A DNA stretch of 64,000 bases from Candidatus Colwellia aromaticivorans (GTDB lineage: Bacteria > Pseudomonadota > Gammaproteobacteria > Enterobacterales > Alteromonadaceae), in assembly GCF_003333305.1 (NCBI RefSeq), contig NZ_QOLD01000069.1, positions 21,495 to 85,494 on the forward strand, written 5' to 3'. A model generated the notes under the pieces. That model had not been told where the DNA came from and searched no databases. It saw only the letters and a list, made by a program, of their open reading frames with translations. The position numbers were made by a program, and so were the translations under genes. This document shows, piece after piece, positions 1 to 10,778 of the stretch (the stretch's first letter is position 1; each line of letters opens with the position of its first letter).

Positions 1-1349
1 CCGGTAAAGTAGGATTGTATGTTTGTGGTTGTACTGTTTACGATTTATGCCACATTGGTCATGCACGCACTTACATTAGCTTTGATAACATTGCTCGCTA
101 TTTACGCTTCTCTGGTTTTGAGGTTAATTATGTACGTAATATCACTGACGTTGAAGATAAGATTATTAATCGTGCTCATGAAAACAATGAAACAACTGAT
201 GAATTAACTGAGCGTACTATTGGTTACATGCATGAAGATTTTGATGCCTTAAATATGGCGCGTCCTAATCTTGAGCCTAGAGTAACCACGCATATGGCTG
301 AAATTATTGCGATGATTGAAACGCTAGTCGCTAAAAAACATGCTTATATTGCTGGTATTGACGCGGATGTAACCGGCAAAGGGGATGTTTTATTTGATGT
401 GTCGAGTTATGACAATTATGGCAAGTTGAGTGGTCAAGACTTAGAACAATTACAAGCGGGCTCACGCGTTGAAGTGGATAATACAAAAAATAGCCCGTTA
501 GATTTTGTGTTATGGAAGTCAGCTAAGCCGGGTGAGCCAAGTTGGTCATCACCTTGGGGAGAGGGGCGCCCCGGTTGGCATATTGAATGTTCAGCGATGA
601 ATGCTAAAGAGCTAGGGAACCACTTTGATATTCATGGTGGAGGCTCAGATTTGCAATTTCCTCATCATGAAAATGAAGTTGCGCAAAGCTGTTGTGCGCT
701 TGATACACCTTATGTGAATTATTGGATGCACACGGGTATGGTACAAATTGATCAAGAAAAAATGTCTAAATCGCTTGGTAACTTTTTTACTATACGTGAC
801 GTGTTAGCTAAGTATGATGCCGAAACAGTAAGGTTTTTCTTAACAACAGGGCACTATCGTAGCCAGTTAAATTACTCAACAGACAACTTGAGCCAAGCGC
901 GTTCTTCATTAGAGCGTATTTATACAGCGCTAAGAGATGTTAATGTGCCTGAAGACTTTGTTTTAGATAAACAATCACCTTATGTAGTGCAATTTAGCCA
1001 AGCCATGGATGATGATTTTAATACCCCACAAGCTATTGCGGTATTATTTGAAATTGCTAAAGAACTCAATGTAGTAAAAGATGATAACGCGGAACAAGCA
1101 ATAAAACTTGCTGCTACGTTAAAAGCACTGGGTGGTGTCATCGGTTTATTACAATTGGCGCCATCATCTTTTTTACAAGGTCAAAATGATGATGATGAAG
1201 TTGCGGTTATTGAAGCGCTAATTGTACAGCGTAATCAAGCGCGTGTGGATAAAAACTGGGCATTAGCAGATGATGCAAGAGATAAGTTAAATGCGATGAA
1301 TATTGTGCTAGAAGATAGTGCAGGTAAAACGACTTGGCGTAAAGCTTAG
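1..1349 (+). CDS. cysS: Cysteinyl-tRNA synthetase, 5'-truncated by the window edge
   Basis: Class I aminoacyl-tRNA synthetase that charges tRNA-Cys in the cytoplasm. The reading frame is already open at the first base (codons from position 3), so the first two dozen or so residues lie outside the window; a TTG at 15 is not a real start. Visible motifs are the HIGH signature (HIGHART), the zinc-binding cysteine in VCGCTVYD, the IECSAM and [14 protein letters not shown] segments that complete the zinc site, and the KMSKS loop (EKMSKSLGN). The C-terminus ends in the usual basic tail (TTWRKA). It is followed by repeat family B and then by convergent folD, an order common in related gammaproteobacteria. 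Identification is secure. Confidence 0.97.
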   Translation, partial: GKVGLYVCGCTVYDLCHIGHARTYISFDNIARYLRFSGFEVNYVRNITDVEDKIINRAHENNETTDELTERTIGYMHEDFDALNMARPNLEPRVTTHMAEIIAMIETLVAKKHAYIAGIDADVTGKGDVLFDVSSYDNYGKLSGQDLEQLQAGSRVEVDNTKNSPLDFVLWKSAKPGEPSWSSPWGEGRPGWHIECSAMNAKELGNHFDIHGGGSDLQFPHHENEVAQSCCALDTPYVNYWMHTGMVQIDQEKMSKSLGNFFTIRDVLAKYDAETVRFFLTTGHYRSQLNYSTDNLSQARSSLERIYTALRDVNVPEDFVLDKQSPYVVQFSQAMDDDFNTPQAIAVLFEIAKELNVVKDDNAEQAIKLAATLKALGGVIGLLQLAPSSFLQGQNDDDEVAVIEALIVQRNQARVDKNWALADDARDKLNAMNIVLEDSAGKTTWRKA

Positions 1350-1358
1350 CCTTTAGAC

Positions 1359-1495
1359 CCTTCGACTGTTCGTTCCTCACGCTCAGGGCGAACGGTTTAC
1401 CTTAATCTATAACCTATAATCCGTTTGTCCTGAGCTTGTCGAAGGAAGCTTGTCGTCCTTCGACTGTTCGTCCCTCACGCTCAGGATGAGCGGTA
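1359..1495. repeat. Repeat family B palindromic units between cysS and folD
   Basis: Two copies of a GC-richer motif reading CCTTCGACTGTTCG followed by CACGCTCAGG (about 1359-1394 and 1457-1494) enclose an opposite-facing copy reading GTCCTGAGCTTGTCGAAGG (about 1427-1445). The halves are mutually complementary, so the region can fold into REP-like hairpins. The same motifs recur at 21495-21672. In this convergent position the hairpins could stop transcription from both sides, but no U-tract is seen. Confidence 0.8.
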
Positions 1496-1503
1496 TTGTC
1501 CAT

Positions 1504-2358
1504 TTATTTCCCAAATTGCTCACAAGCAATAAGCGTATTTTCAATCAAGCTTGCTACGGTCATTGGGCCAACACCACCCGGAACGGGAGTGATAAAAGCT
1601 GCTTTATTCTTAGCGATATCAAAATCGACATCACCAACAAGTTTTCCAGACGCTAAACGGTTAATGCCTACATCAATTACAATTGCACCCTCTTTAATCC
1701 ACTCACCGGGAATAAAGGCGGGTTTACCAACTGCGACAACAATTAGGTCAGCATTTCTCACTTTCCCTTCAAGATCTTTAGTGAACCGGTGCGTAGTCGT
1801 AACAGTACAGCCAGCCAGTAATAACTCTAACGTCATTGGACGGCCAACAATATTTGAAGCGCCAACTACCAAAGCTTCTAAACCGTAAGGGCTTATATCC
1901 GTTGACTCGATAAGCTCCATAATACCTTTTGGAGTACAAGGGCGTAATCCGGGTTGACGCAGAACGAGTTTACCAACATTAAAAGGATGGAAACCATCAA
2001 CATCTTTCTCGGGGTGAATATGTTCTATGATCAAGTTCGCATCTAAGGTTTCAGGCAAAGGCAGTTGCACCAAAATACCATCGATTGTGTCATCGTTATT
2101 GAGTTCATCTATTAATTGGTATAATTCATCTTGTGAGGTGGTAGGTGGCAAATCATATGAGCGAGAAACAAAGCCAACTTCTTCACAAGCCCTACGTTTA
2201 CTACCAACGTAAACTTGAGAAGCCGCATCACACCCTACTAGAATAACAGCTAAGCCAGGGGCTCTTTGACCATGGCTAATGCGTATATTAACTTTTTCTT
2301 TTACTGAATCTCTTAGTCGTTTGGCAATGCTTTTGCCGTCAATTAATGATGCCGTCAT
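1504..2358 (-). CDS. folD: Bifunctional methylenetetrahydrofolate dehydrogenase / methenyltetrahydrofolate cyclohydrolase
   Basis: FolD interconverts 5,10-methylene-, 5,10-methenyl- and 10-formyl-tetrahydrofolate, feeding one-carbon units to purine and formyl-Met synthesis. The 284-residue length matches the family. The catalytic Tyr-Lys pair is in the YVGSK segment near residue 50, the folate-site motif [10 protein letters not shown] lies near residue 95, the NADP Rossmann segment is [12 protein letters not shown] near residue 165, and the C-terminal signature is [12 protein letters not shown]. It is monocistronic on the minus strand, converging on cysS across family B repeats. The ATG at 2358 gives the standard N-terminus (MTASLIDGK). 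Note that ygfA, another folate one-carbon gene, is elsewhere in the window. Confidence 0.97.
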   Translation of the reverse strand: MTASLIDGKSIAKRLRDSVKEKVNIRISHGQRAPGLAVILVGCDAASQVYVGSKRRACEEVGFVSRSYDLPPTTSQDELYQLIDELNNDDTIDGILVQLPLPETLDANLIIEHIHPEKDVDGFHPFNVGKLVLRQPGLRPCTPKGIMELIESTDISPYGLEALVVGASNIVGRPMTLELLLAGCTVTTTHRFTKDLEGKVRNADLIVVAVGKPAFIPGEWIKEGAIVIDVGINRLASGKLVGDVDFDIAKNKAAFITPVPGGVGPMTVASLIENTLIACEQFGK

Positions 2359-2607
2359 AATGCTTATACTTGACCTTAAATATATTATTTAAATAATAGT
2401 GATAAAACAGCGCTATTTTGCCATAAAGGTAGACTGAGTAGTAGGTATAAATAACAGTTAACACACTTGCGTGTTATAACCGCTGTTTGAAATTATAGTT
2501 ATGATAGATTACATAAATGATAGAAAGCCAAATAAGGGGGTTTTGATTCAACAATTGACCAAGTTGCATTAAAATTAGGCGAACACGTTTTTTTTAAAAA
2601 AAAAGGT

Positions 2608-2636
2608 TTGACTGGGCTGACGCAACTCGGTAATAT
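2608..2636 (+). promoter_or_regulatory. Sigma-70 promoter of the tRNA cluster
   Basis: TTGACT at 2608-2613 and TAATAT at 2631-2636 are separated by exactly 17 bases. A run of T then A (about 2589-2604) lies just upstream like an UP element, and the bases after the -10 box (CCGCATCCG) are GC-rich, as is typical of stringently controlled stable-RNA promoters. The first tRNA starts 50 bases downstream. Confidence 0.8.
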
Positions 2637-2685
2637 CCGCATCCGTTGAAAGCAGCTAATATTTAGTTTGATTTTTAACGGATGT

Positions 2686-2762
2686 CGGTGATTAGCGCAG
2701 CTTGGTAGCGCACTTGGTTTGGGTCCAAGGGGTCGCAAGTTCGAATCTTGCATCACCGACCA
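2686..2762 (+). tRNA. tRNA-Pro (anticodon TGG), copy 1
   Basis: A 77-base cloverleaf: acceptor stem CGGTGAT pairs with ATCACCG, the anticodon stem CTTGG/CCAAG encloses loop TTTGGGT with anticodon TGG, the T arm carries GTTCGAATC, and the 3' CCA is encoded. It is the first gene of a Pro-Arg-His-Pro cluster. Identical in sequence to the copy at 3216-3292. Confidence 0.97.
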
Positions 2763-2940
2763 CTTTTTCTTTCTAGAATATTAGAAAGTTCAAGTCTTGG
2801 TTTGAGTGTCGTCAAGTTCAGTCGAAAGTTTGAATCTTGCATCACCGACCACTTTTTCTTTCTAGAATATTAGAAAGTTCAAGTCTTGGTTTGAGTGTCG
2901 TCAAGTTCAGTCGAAAGTTTGAATTTTTCATCACTAACCA
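2763..2940 (+). repeat. Two 89-bp tandem units carrying a decayed tRNA-Pro 3' end
   Basis: Units 2763-2851 and 2852-2940 are in register with an 89-base period and differ at only about four positions, all in the last 20 bases. Each ends with a copy of the tRNA-Pro T arm and acceptor (GAATCTTGCATCACCGACCA in unit 1, degenerate in unit 2), and contains CTTGGTTTGAGT, which resembles the tRNA-Pro anticodon arm. They look like duplicated and decayed tRNA-Pro genes without a usable 5' half. Confidence 0.85.
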
Positions 2941-2988
2941 CTTTTTTATTCTTTAGAATTTTAAAGTAAAGCTTTTGTAGGTAAATGT

Positions 2989-3065
<77 letters not shown>

Positions 3066-3095
3066 TACTAAAAAGTAAATGTAAAAATGTATTAT

Positions 3096-3172
3096 GGTGG
3101 CTATAGCTCAGTTGGTAGAGCCCCGGATTGTGATTCCGGTTGTCGAGGGTTCAAATCCCTTTAGCCACCCCA
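3096..3172 (+). tRNA. tRNA-His (anticodon GTG)
   Basis: A 77-base cloverleaf including the extra G(-1) typical of tRNA-His: acceptor GTGGCTA/TAGCCAC, anticodon stem CCGGA/TCCGG around loop TTGTGAT (anticodon GTG), and encoded CCA. Very close to E. coli hisR. Confidence 0.97.
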
Positions 3173-3215
3173 TCTTTATTTCATTACATGCCAATGTAGT
3201 GGGAATTGTGAAAAT

Positions 3216-3292
3216 CGGTGATTAGCGCAGCTTGGTAGCGCACTTGGTTTGGGTCCAAGGGGTCGCAAGTTCGAATCTTGCATCACCGACCA
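3216..3292 (+). tRNA. tRNA-Pro (anticodon TGG), copy 2
   Basis: Identical to the copy at 2686-2762 over all 77 bases, including the encoded CCA. The two copies are direct repeats 530 bases apart that flank tRNA-Arg and tRNA-His. No tRNA-Leu lies between His and Pro, unlike the E. coli cluster. Confidence 0.97.
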
Positions 3293-3540
3293 CTTTCTTT
3301 ATTTCTTCTTTAAATATTCAAATATCCAAATGTATTTTTTGGTGTAATGAAAAAAAGTCAAAATTTCAATCTGTCATCATTGACCAATGACTTTATTTTC
3401 TCTAAAAAATCAACCTCTCGATTGAACCCTGTCATTTTCAAAGTATGGGCAGTGACTCAGAACAAATACTTCTTTTATTTTTCATTAATATCAATAAATA
3501 CATCAACTAAATTGAAATGCATGCAGTGGCTTTGATTACG

Positions 3541-3640
3541 TTACATCTCTTTTTAAGAGAGTGAGCATTGATAAAAAAATGTATCTTGATCATGAATCGC
3601 TCAGACATCCTGAAACTCGCATACTTGAAGTATCATGGGG
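3541..3640. repeat. Repeat family A, right-end fragment
   Basis: About 100 bases match the right third of the full-length family A elements (the segment with CTTGATCATGAATCGCTCAG followed by CCTGAAACTCGC and AAGTATCATGGG). The left part and the terminal TATA are missing. It accounts for part of the 3293-3816 gene-free stretch, which otherwise holds only the tig promoter. Confidence 0.75.
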
Positions 3641-3666
3641 ATCTAATTTTCCGAGAAAACTTGCTC

Positions 3667-3695
3667 TTGCAAGTTCTTTTATGTATCGCTATAAT
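3667..3695 (+). promoter_or_regulatory. Sigma-70 promoter of tig
   Basis: TTGCAA (3667-3672), a 17-base spacer and a perfect TATAAT (3690-3695). Transcription from about 3702 would give a leader of roughly 115 bases before tig. Confidence 0.7.
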
Positions 3696-3816
3696 TTGGC
3701 GTCATAAATTTTAACCGTTCGTATGAACAAGGCACTTTTACTGCTTTATAGTAAAGTAAGTAAACATTAGTGCATTATAAAAAGCGTAGCACGCTAATTT
3801 CTTTTGAGGTAATTAA

Positions 3817-5124
3817 ATGCAAGTTTCAGTTGAGACAATACAAGGTTTGGAACGTCGTTTGACTATTTCAGTTCCAGCCGAAACAGTAGATGTTGAAGTT
3901 AAAAATCGCCTTCGTCAAGTGAGTAAAACCCAACGTATTGACGGCTTCCGTCCAGGTAAAGTACCAGCGTCAGTTATTCAAAAACGTTACGGTAAATCAG
4001 TTCGTCAAGAAGTTGCTGGTGAACTCATGCAACGTAATTTTGTTGATGCCATCATTGCAGAAAAAATTAATCCAGCAGGACGTCCTTCATTCGTAGCTAA
4101 AAGCAATGAAGATGGTAAACCATTAGAGTTTGAAGCAACATTTGAAATTTATCCTGAAGTTGAATTAAAAGACTTAGAAAAAATTGCAGTAGAGCGTCCA
4201 GACGTTGAAGTTAACGATGCAGATTTAGATGAAATGTTTGTAACATTGCAAAAGCAACACCAAACATGGAAAGAGAACAAACGTATAACAAAGAAAGGCG
4301 ACAAGTTAACACTTGATTTCAATGGCCGTGTTGATGGTGAAGAATTTGAAGGTGGTAAAGCTGAAGGATTTGAACTTGAACTTGGCGCGGGTCGCATGAT
4401 TCCAGGTTTCGAAAAAGAAATCACGGGTATGAAAGTCGGCGAAGAAAAAACGATTAAAGTTACATTCCCTGATGATTATCATGCAGAAAATCTAAAAGGT
4501 AAAGAAGCTGAATTTGACATCGTTGTTCATAAAACTGAAGGTTCAGTATTACCTAAAGTTGATGAAGAGTTTGCTAAACTTTTCGGTGTTGAAGAAGGTG
4601 GCGTTGACGCTTTACGTGCAGAAGTTAGCAAAAACATGTCACGTGAATTAACGCAAGCTGTTAAGGCTAAAGTTAAAGAACAAGTAATTGAAGGCTTATT
4701 AGCTGGTCATGAAGTTGGTTTACCGTCGGCGTTAGTTGCTCAAGAAGTTGATGTTTTACGTCAGCAAGCTATGCAGCGCTTCCAAGGCCAAATGGATCCA
4801 AAAAACTTACCTGAACTACCAAGTGAGATGTTTACTGAGCAAGCAGAACGTCGCGTTAAAGTTGGTTTGTTATTAGGTGAAGTGATTAAAATTAACGAAT
4901 TAAAAGTTGATAATGCTAAAGTTGATGAGTTAATTGCTACTGCTGCTTCTGCTTACGAAGATCCAAAAGAAGTTATTGAATACTATGCAAACAACCAAGA
5001 ATTAATGCAGCAAATGCAAAATGTTGCTTTAGAAGAGCAAGCAGTTGACTTTTTAGTTGAAAAAGCTGATGTATCAAGCAAAAAAGCGAGCTTTAAAGAT
5101 ATTATGAACCCAGAAGGTAAGTAA
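3817..5124 (+). CDS. tig: Trigger factor, ribosome-associated chaperone and peptidyl-prolyl isomerase
   Basis: Binds ribosomal protein L23 at the exit tunnel and shields nascent chains. The 435-residue length is that of the family. The N-terminal ribosome-binding domain includes the signature GFRPGKVP near residue 45; a FKBP-type isomerase domain spans about residues 150-245 ([20 protein letters not shown], then [16 protein letters not shown]); the remainder is the helical chaperone C-terminus. The ATG at 3817 follows the weak ribosome site GAGGTAATTAA. It begins the classic tig-clpP-clpX-lon block, but a family A repeat and a terminator separate it from clpP, so it probably forms its own transcript. 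Confidence 0.97.
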   Translation: MQVSVETIQGLERRLTISVPAETVDVEVKNRLRQVSKTQRIDGFRPGKVPASVIQKRYGKSVRQEVAGELMQRNFVDAIIAEKINPAGRPSFVAKSNEDGKPLEFEATFEIYPEVELKDLEKIAVERPDVEVNDADLDEMFVTLQKQHQTWKENKRITKKGDKLTLDFNGRVDGEEFEGGKAEGFELELGAGRMIPGFEKEITGMKVGEEKTIKVTFPDDYHAENLKGKEAEFDIVVHKTEGSVLPKVDEEFAKLFGVEEGGVDALRAEVSKNMSRELTQAVKAKVKEQVIEGLLAGHEVGLPSALVAQEVDVLRQQAMQRFQGQMDPKNLPELPSEMFTEQAERRVKVGLLLGEVIKINELKVDNAKVDELIATAASAYEDPKEVIEYYANNQELMQQMQNVALEEQAVDFLVEKADVSSKKASFKDIMNPEGK

Positions 5125-5163
5125 TACCGCTTTTTATATTGACAAAAAGCTACGCAATAGCTT

Positions 5164-5202
5164 AAATGGCTTATATGGAAACATATAGGCCATTTTATTT
5201 TT
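5164..5202 (+). terminator. Rho-independent terminator of tig
   Basis: Hairpin of AAATGGC-TATATG around a GAAA tetraloop, closed by CATATA-GGCCATTT, followed by the T-rich run TTATTTTTATA. It lies 40 bases after the tig stop codon. Confidence 0.75.
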
Positions 5203-5203
5203 A

Positions 5204-5470
5204 TATAGCCAAGGCACTTCAAAATGCGAGTTTCAGGATACCTGAGCGGATCATGATCAAGGCGCATCTTTTGATTAAGGGTTGTTCCCTTAAAAACAGA
5301 TGTAACGATGAGTATGTTTTTCTCAGGAATCCCCGTAGGACTGGTTTAGAAACGTTTTAGTCTACGTTATTGAATTTGAGAAGGGAGTTAACCATCTCTT
5401 CAATCAATAGCTTGCCTAAACACGTTTCTAATTCCAGCTGAATCCTGCATTTTGAAGCAACTTGGGTATA
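5204..5470. repeat. Repeat family A, full-length copy (267 bp) between tig and clpP
   Basis: Left end TATAGCCAAGGCACTTCAAA and right end TTGAAGCAACTTGGGTATA are inverted repeats over about 33 bases. A second internal inverted pair, GGTTTAGAAACGTTTTA and CCTAAACACGTTTCTA, flanks a central segment containing GGGTTGTTCCCTT. The whole unit can fold on itself. The clpP start is only 43 bases beyond its right end. Confidence 0.88.
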
Positions 5471-5513
5471 TGTAAGCCACTTTTTTACATTCGGTTTTAG
5501 GGAAGGTACACAC

Positions 5514-6173
5514 TTGTTTACTTCACAACATGCATCTCAGTTTAATTCAGAAATTAATTCTCAAAGTTCAGCCTCCAACCCAGAAAGCGCTTTAGTGCCT
5601 ATGGTAGTAGAACAAACCGCTAAGGGTGAACGTTCTTACGATATTTATTCTCGACTATTAAAAGAGCGAGTTATCTTTTTATGTGGTCAAGTTGAAGATC
5701 ACATGGCGAATTTAATCATTGCCCAATTATTGTTTTTAGAATCAGAAAGTCCAGATAAAGACATATTTCTTTATATCAACTCGCCTGGTGGCTCGGTAAC
5801 AGCGGGTATGGCAATTTACGATACCATGAAATTTATTAAGCCGAATATAAGTACTGTTTGTATTGGTCAAGCCGCAAGCATGGGCGCATTTTTACTTTCT
5901 GGTGGTACCAAAGGTAAGCGTTATTGTTTACCTAATGCCCGCGTAATGATTCATCAACCACTTGGTGGTTTTCAAGGTCAAGCATCAGATTTTGAAATTC
6001 ATGCAAAAGAGATTTTGTATATTAAAGATAAGCTAAATCGTTTAATGGCTGAACATACCGGACAGTCTTTAGAGAAAGTATCTCAAGATACTGATCGAGA
6101 TAATTTTTTAAGTGCAGAAAGTGCAGTTGAATATGGTTTAGTTGACTCCATATTAGAACAAAGAAACAGTTAA
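5514..6173 (+). CDS. clpP: ATP-dependent Clp protease proteolytic subunit
   Basis: Serine protease subunit that forms the double heptameric chamber fed by ClpX or ClpA. The catalytic triad is visible: Ser122 in GQAASMGAF, His147 in MIHQPLGG and Asp196 in DRDNFLS. The YINSPGG oxyanion-loop motif precedes it. At 219 residues it has a somewhat longer, Ser/Asn/Gln-rich N-terminal propeptide than E. coli. The start is a TTG at 5514, preceded by GGGAAGG at a suitable distance; no in-frame ATG occurs before the mature domain. ClpX follows 125 bases downstream. The family A element upstream must either contain or be crossed by the clpP promoter. Confidence 0.96.
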   Translation: MFTSQHASQFNSEINSQSSASNPESALVPMVVEQTAKGERSYDIYSRLLKERVIFLCGQVEDHMANLIIAQLLFLESESPDKDIFLYINSPGGSVTAGMAIYDTMKFIKPNISTVCIGQAASMGAFLLSGGTKGKRYCLPNARVMIHQPLGGFQGQASDFEIHAKEILYIKDKLNRLMAEHTGQSLEKVSQDTDRDNFLSAESAVEYGLVDSILEQRNS

Positions 6174-6298
6174 ACTTTTTAAATACACCATTTTATAAAA
6201 AAAGGGTGTACTGAAAAAATGATAAAATTACTACTATACTTAGTTTATATAAACAGTTTGTAGCTAATTAACAGTATTAAGATATTTAGAGGTAGGGC

Positions 6299-7576
6299 AT
6301 GACGGATATTAAAAGTGGCGACGGTGACAATGGTAAGTTACTTTACTGCTCATTTTGTGGCAAAAGCCAACATGAGGTTCGTAAACTAATTGCTGGCCCA
6401 TCAGTATTTGTTTGCGATGAATGTGTTGAATTATGTAATGACATTATTCGTGAAGAAATCAAAGAGATTTCACCCAAAGAAGAAAAAGAAGCATTACCTT
6501 CTCCAGTAGAAATACGTGAAAGCTTAGATGACTATGTTATTGGTCAGGATCACGCGAAAAAAGTATTAGCCGTTGCGGTTTATAACCATTATAAACGTTT
6601 ACGTAATGGTGACTCGCATAATGGTGTTGAGCTAGGTAAAAGTAATATTTTATTAATCGGTCCAACTGGCTCAGGTAAAACCTTATTGGCGCAAACGTTA
6701 GCTCGTTTGCTTGATGTGCCTTTTACTATGGCAGATGCTACGACACTAACTGAAGCAGGTTATGTAGGTGAGGATGTAGAGAATATTATTCAAAAATTGT
6801 TACAAAAATGTGATTATGATGTTGAAAAAGCTCAACGCGGTATTGTTTACATTGATGAAATAGATAAAATTTCTCGTAAATCAGACAACCCTTCAATTAC
6901 TCGTGATGTATCAGGCGAAGGCGTTCAACAAGCATTGTTAAAACTTATTGAAGGTACTATTGCTTCTGTACCGCCACAAGGCGGACGTAAGCATCCTCAA
7001 CAAGAATTTTTACAAGTTGATACCTCTAAAATACTCTTTATATGTGGTGGCGCGTTTTCTGGCCTTGATAAAGTGATTGAGCAACGTTGCCAAACCGGAA
7101 CAGGTATTGGTTTTGGAGCTGAAGTACGTGGTAAAGATGAAGAAGTAACTTTAACAGAGCGCTTAGAGGAAGTTGAACCTCAAGATTTGGTTAAGTATGG
7201 TTTGATTCCTGAGTTTATCGGTCGTTTACCTGTTCTTGCAACCTTACGTGAATTAGATGAATCTGCATTAATTCAAATTCTACAAGAGCCTAAAAATGCA
7301 TTAACCAAACAGTTTGTCGCATTATTTGATATGGAAGAAGTTGAATTAGAGTTTAGAGAAGATGCATTACGCGCAATCGCTAAAAAAGCGATGGATAGAA
7401 AAACAGGGGCTCGTGGTTTACGCTCGATTGTTGAAGCGGTATTACTCGATACTATGTATGAACTACCATCAATGGAAAATGTGAGTAAAATAGTTGTTGA
7501 TGAAACAACGATAAAAGGTGAATCTAAACCCTTGGTTATTTACGATAGCAAGCAGGATCAAGCTGCTTCCGAGTAA
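6299..7576 (+). CDS. clpX: ATP-dependent Clp protease ATP-binding subunit ClpX
   Basis: AAA+ unfoldase that delivers substrates to ClpP. Domains in order: an N-terminal C4 zinc finger (CSFCGKSQ ... CDECVELC, residues about 14-43); Walker A GPTGSGKT near residue 120; Walker B/sensor YIDEIDK near 185; a C-terminal AAA lid with the ClpP-binding loop (IGF motif seen as GIGFGAEVR) near residue 270. Length 425 is standard. The start ATG follows AGAGGTAGGGC. A strong terminator follows, so clpP-clpX forms a unit separate from lon. Confidence 0.97.
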   Translation: MTDIKSGDGDNGKLLYCSFCGKSQHEVRKLIAGPSVFVCDECVELCNDIIREEIKEISPKEEKEALPSPVEIRESLDDYVIGQDHAKKVLAVAVYNHYKRLRNGDSHNGVELGKSNILLIGPTGSGKTLLAQTLARLLDVPFTMADATTLTEAGYVGEDVENIIQKLLQKCDYDVEKAQRGIVYIDEIDKISRKSDNPSITRDVSGEGVQQALLKLIEGTIASVPPQGGRKHPQQEFLQVDTSKILFICGGAFSGLDKVIEQRCQTGTGIGFGAEVRGKDEEVTLTERLEEVEPQDLVKYGLIPEFIGRLPVLATLRELDESALIQILQEPKNALTKQFVALFDMEEVELEFREDALRAIAKKAMDRKTGARGLRSIVEAVLLDTMYELPSMENVSKIVVDETTIKGESKPLVIYDSKQDQAASE

Positions 7577-7608
7577 GCGATATGAGTATATAATTACTGT
7601 TTGAATTT

Positions 7609-7633
7609 AAAGAGCCCTTGTGGCTCTTTTTTG
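7609..7633 (+). terminator. Rho-independent terminator of clpX
   Basis: Stem AAAGAGCC/GGCTCTTT with loop CTTGT, followed by a run of T. Lies 32 bases after the clpX stop. Confidence 0.9.
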
Positions 7634-7667
7634 TTTCTACCTCAGCTATAGAAACTTATTTTTATTG

Positions 7668-7695
7668 CTTGTAACTTCTTTATTTATCCCCATAT
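7668..7695 (+). promoter_or_regulatory. Sigma-32 (heat-shock) promoter of lon
   Basis: CTTGTA at 7668-7673, a 14-base spacer and CCCCATAT at 7688-7695 match the sigma-32 consensus (CTTGAA, 13-15 bases, CCCCATnT) with one mismatch in the -35 box. The lon start codon is 43 bases downstream, consistent with heat-shock control known for lon. Confidence 0.75.
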
Positions 7696-7738
7696 ACTTT
7701 CTAATCAGTAATTTATAACACTTTTTAAAGAGACTCAC

Positions 7739-10084
7739 ATGACCGAAGAATTATCTGGTGTAGTTGAAATTCCCGTACTTGCCTTAAGAGATGTTGTCGT
7801 TTACCCACAAATGGTTATTCCTTTATTTGTTGGTCGAGAAAAATCTATTCGTTGTTTAGATCTTGCCATGGAAAATGACAAGCAAGTATTTTTGGTAGCA
7901 CAAAAAGATGCTGCTATTGATGACCCTCAAGCCAATGATGTTTATGAAGTAGGTACAGTAGCGACTATTTTACAAATGTTAAAACTTCCAGATGGCACAG
8001 TAAAAGTGTTAGTTGAAGGAGTACAGCGTGCACGGGTGACAGCATTTGTTGAAACGCAAGAATACTTTAGTGCAAATGTTGAATACTTACCAATTGAAGG
8101 TGATTCAGAAGATGATACCGAAGTATTAATTCGCTCTGCCATCTCACAATTTGAAGGTTATGTAAAACTTAATAAAAAAATTCCACCAGAGGTACTCACC
8201 TCGGTTTCAGGTATTGACGATGCTCAGCAGTTAGCTGATACCATGGCTGCTCATATGCCGTTAAAGCTTGGCGATAAACAAAAAATATTAGAAATCATTA
8301 ATGTTTCTAAACGTTTAGAGCATTTAATGGCGCTGATGGAAGGTGAAATTGATTTATTACAAATAGAGAAAAAAATTAGAACGCGCGTTAAAAAGCAAAT
8401 GGAAAAAAGTCAACGCGAGTATTATTTGAATGAGCAAATGAAAGCCATTCAAAAAGAGCTTAATGAAGGTGATGAAACACCAGACGAGCTTGAACTTATG
8501 GCTAAGCGTATTGATGAAGCTCAAATGCCGGCAGAAGCAAAAGATAAAACGTTGGCCGAATTACAAAAATTGAAAATGATGTCACCAATGTCAGCTGAAG
8601 CGACAGTAGTGCGTAGTTATATTGATTGCATGATCAATGTACCATGGAAAAAACGTAGCAAATTAAAGCGTAACCTAGCGTTAGCACAAGAAGTGTTAGA
8701 TAAAGACCATTATGGTCTAGATAAAGTAAAAGAGCGCATTCTAGAGTATCTTGCCGTACAACAGCGCGTTAGCCAGTTAAAAGGTCCTATTCTTTGTTTA
8801 GTCGGTCCTCCAGGAGTTGGTAAAACCTCATTAGGCCAATCTATTGCTAGATCTACAGGGCGTAAATATATTCGTATGGCGCTAGGTGGTGTGCGTGATG
8901 AAGCTGAAATTCGTGGTCATCGCCGTACTTATATCGGTTCATTACCTGGCAAGTTAATTCAAAAAATGTCGAAAGTTGGGGTAAAAAACCCACTGTTCTT
9001 ATTAGATGAAATTGACAAAATGGCTTCAGACATGCGTGGCGATCCTGCTTCTGCTTTACTTGAAGTGTTAGATCCTGAGCAAAACACCACTTTTAATGAT
9101 CATTATTTAGAAGTTGATTATGACTTATCTGATGTTATGTTCGTCGCTACGTCTAATAGTATGGATATTCCTGGGCCATTACTTGACCGTATGGAAGTTA
9201 TTCGTTTATCGGGTTATACCGAAGATGAAAAACTAAATATTGCTCGTAATCACTTACTAGATAAACAAATTAAGCGTAATGGTCTAAAGAGCAAAGAAAT
9301 AACAATTGAAGACAGTGCTATTATTGGAATTATTAGATATTACACTCGAGAAGCAGGGGTACGTAATCTTGAACGTGAGATATCTAAATTATGCCGTAAA
9401 GCAGTTAAATCCATTTTATTAGATAATAAACTGAAAAGTGTTGTTATCAATCAAGACAATTTAGATGAATTTTTAGGCATACAACGATTTGATTATGGTA
9501 AAGCCGATGATGAGAATCGTGTGGGCTTAGTAACCGGTTTAGCATGGACACAAGTGGGTGGTGAATTATTAACGATAGAGACAGCCTCAGTACCTGGTAA
9601 AGGTAAATTAACCTATACGGGCTCTTTAGGTGACGTAATGCAAGAGTCGATTCAAGCGGCGATGACTGTAGTGCGAAGCAGAACGAAAAAGTTGCGTATC
9701 AATGAAAATTTTTATGAAAAACGTGATATTCATGTTCATGTACCGGAAGGGGCAACACCAAAAGATGGACCAAGTGCTGGTGTAGGAATGTGTACTGCAC
9801 TCGTTTCAAGTTTAACCGGTAATCCGGTAAGAGCAGACGTTGCCATGACAGGTGAGATTACCTTACGCGGTGAAGTTTTGGCTATTGGTGGTTTAAAAGA
9901 AAAGTTATTAGCAGCGCATCGTGGTGGCATTAAAACGGTCATTATTCCTCATGAAAATGAACGTGATCTAAAAGAAATACCTGAAAATGTTAAAGCTGAT
10001 TTATCTATTCACCCAGTAAAATGGATAGATGAGGTACTGAAACTGGCGCTTGAGCACCCAGTAGAGCAATGGCAAGCAGAGTGA
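7739..10084 (+). CDS. lon: ATP-dependent protease Lon (La)
   Basis: Homohexameric AAA+ serine protease that degrades misfolded and regulatory proteins in the cytoplasm. Domains: N-terminal substrate-binding LON domain (residues about 10-200), coiled helical region, AAA+ module with Walker A GPPGVGKT near residue 357 and Walker B FLLDEIDK near 420, then the protease domain with catalytic Ser679 (DGPSAGVGM) and Lys722 (GGLKEKLL). Length 781 and these residue numbers agree closely with E. coli Lon. It sits between its own sigma-32 promoter and hupB, the usual order. Confidence 0.98.
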   Translation: MTEELSGVVEIPVLALRDVVVYPQMVIPLFVGREKSIRCLDLAMENDKQVFLVAQKDAAIDDPQANDVYEVGTVATILQMLKLPDGTVKVLVEGVQRARVTAFVETQEYFSANVEYLPIEGDSEDDTEVLIRSAISQFEGYVKLNKKIPPEVLTSVSGIDDAQQLADTMAAHMPLKLGDKQKILEIINVSKRLEHLMALMEGEIDLLQIEKKIRTRVKKQMEKSQREYYLNEQMKAIQKELNEGDETPDELELMAKRIDEAQMPAEAKDKTLAELQKLKMMSPMSAEATVVRSYIDCMINVPWKKRSKLKRNLALAQEVLDKDHYGLDKVKERILEYLAVQQRVSQLKGPILCLVGPPGVGKTSLGQSIARSTGRKYIRMALGGVRDEAEIRGHRRTYIGSLPGKLIQKMSKVGVKNPLFLLDEIDKMASDMRGDPASALLEVLDPEQNTTFNDHYLEVDYDLSDVMFVATSNSMDIPGPLLDRMEVIRLSGYTEDEKLNIARNHLLDKQIKRNGLKSKEITIEDSAIIGIIRYYTREAGVRNLEREISKLCRKAVKSILLDNKLKSVVINQDNLDEFLGIQRFDYGKADDENRVGLVTGLAWTQVGGELLTIETASVPGKGKLTYTGSLGDVMQESIQAAMTVVRSRTKKLRINENFYEKRDIHVHVPEGATPKDGPSAGVGMCTALVSSLTGNPVRADVAMTGEITLRGEVLAIGGLKEKLLAAHRGGIKTVIIPHENERDLKEIPENVKADLSIHPVKWIDEVLKLALEHPVEQWQAE

Positions 10085-10120
10085 TTTTTATACGAGAAAA
10101 GTTGCTTTTTGATATAAATC

Positions 10121-10157
10121 ATTAAAAAAGGTTAAAAAAGGTTAAAAAAGTCAAAAA
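10121..10157. repeat. Short A-rich tandem repeats in the lon-hupB spacer
   Basis: About three to four consecutive units of a ten-base A-rich repeat (GTTAAAAAAG type). The surrounding spacer 10085-10430 (346 bases) shows no gene and no convincing terminator for lon; the hupB promoter must lie here but cannot be placed with confidence. Confidence 0.55.
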
Positions 10158-10430
10158 ACTTGTGAAAAATAGTAATTAAGGCTTTTCAAACGTTGAAACT
10201 ATGGTAAGTTAACTACGCTTATATCGCTAGACCCCTTGTATATCATGCATAAAGCAATATATTTAGGAGAGCTAGCACAAAGTATTTTTCTAAACTCTAC
10301 GCTTGAAGTTCAACAAAAGAAATGATTTTACCTAGAGTATATAATTTCTACAGGACGAGCTTTTATTAAACCCCTTATTGAGGGAAGTAAAAATAGCGTT
10401 GTAATAATAACAATTGAAGGGGTATACACT

Positions 10431-10706
10431 GTGAATAAATCTCAACTTATCGAGAAAATTTCTGAAGGCGCAGACATTTCAAAAGCTGCTGCTGGTCGCG
10501 CATTAGATTCATTTATTGGTGCTGTAACTGAAGAGTTACAAAATGGTGAGCAAGTTGCTTTAGTTGGTTTTGGTACTTTCTCTGTACGTGACCGTGCAGC
10601 ACGTACTGGCCGTAATCCACAAACAGGCGCTACTATTCAAATAGCGGCTGCTAAAATTCCTGCATTTAAAGCAGGTAAAGCATTAAAAGATGCTTGTAAT
10701 GACTAA
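10431..10706 (+). CDS. hupB: DNA-binding protein HU-beta
   Basis: Small histone-like nucleoid protein that bends DNA non-specifically as a dimer. 91 residues, the canonical HU length, with the DNA-binding arm signature [21 protein letters not shown] near residues 45-65 and the C-terminal FKAGKALKD. The start is GTG at 10431 preceded by GAAGGGG, and gives the standard N-terminus [10 protein letters not shown]. Position after lon and before ppiD is conserved in gammaproteobacteria. A strong terminator follows. Confidence 0.97.
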   Translation: MNKSQLIEKISEGADISKAAAGRALDSFIGAVTEELQNGEQVALVGFGTFSVRDRAARTGRNPQTGATIQIAAAKIPAFKAGKALKDACND

Positions 10707-10752
10707 TATTTGATTAATTGCTTTTAGCAGTTTTTATATTAAAAATATATTT

Positions 10753-10778
10753 AAAGACCACCTAAAGGTGGTCTTTTA
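10753..10778 (+). terminator. Rho-independent terminator of hupB
   Basis: Perfect stem AAAGACCACC/GGTGGTCTTT with loop TAAA, then a short T run. Downstream, 10814-10925 holds an imperfect inverted pair (TTCAC-CTTCCTC and GAGGAAG-GTGAA) of unknown role before ppiD. Confidence 0.92.

Noticed and set aside
2499..2756. 85-residue minus-strand open frame
   Set aside because: Antisense to the tRNA-Pro gene and its promoter; its start is complementary to the tRNA 3' end.
3347..3535. 62-residue frame between the tRNA cluster and tig
   Set aside because: Low-complexity, AT-driven composition, no ribosome site, no recognisable family.
5166..5360. 64-residue plus-strand frame between tig and clpP, and the minus-strand frame 4983-5267
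   Set aside because: They cover the tig terminator and a family A repeat; no ribosome site or family resemblance.
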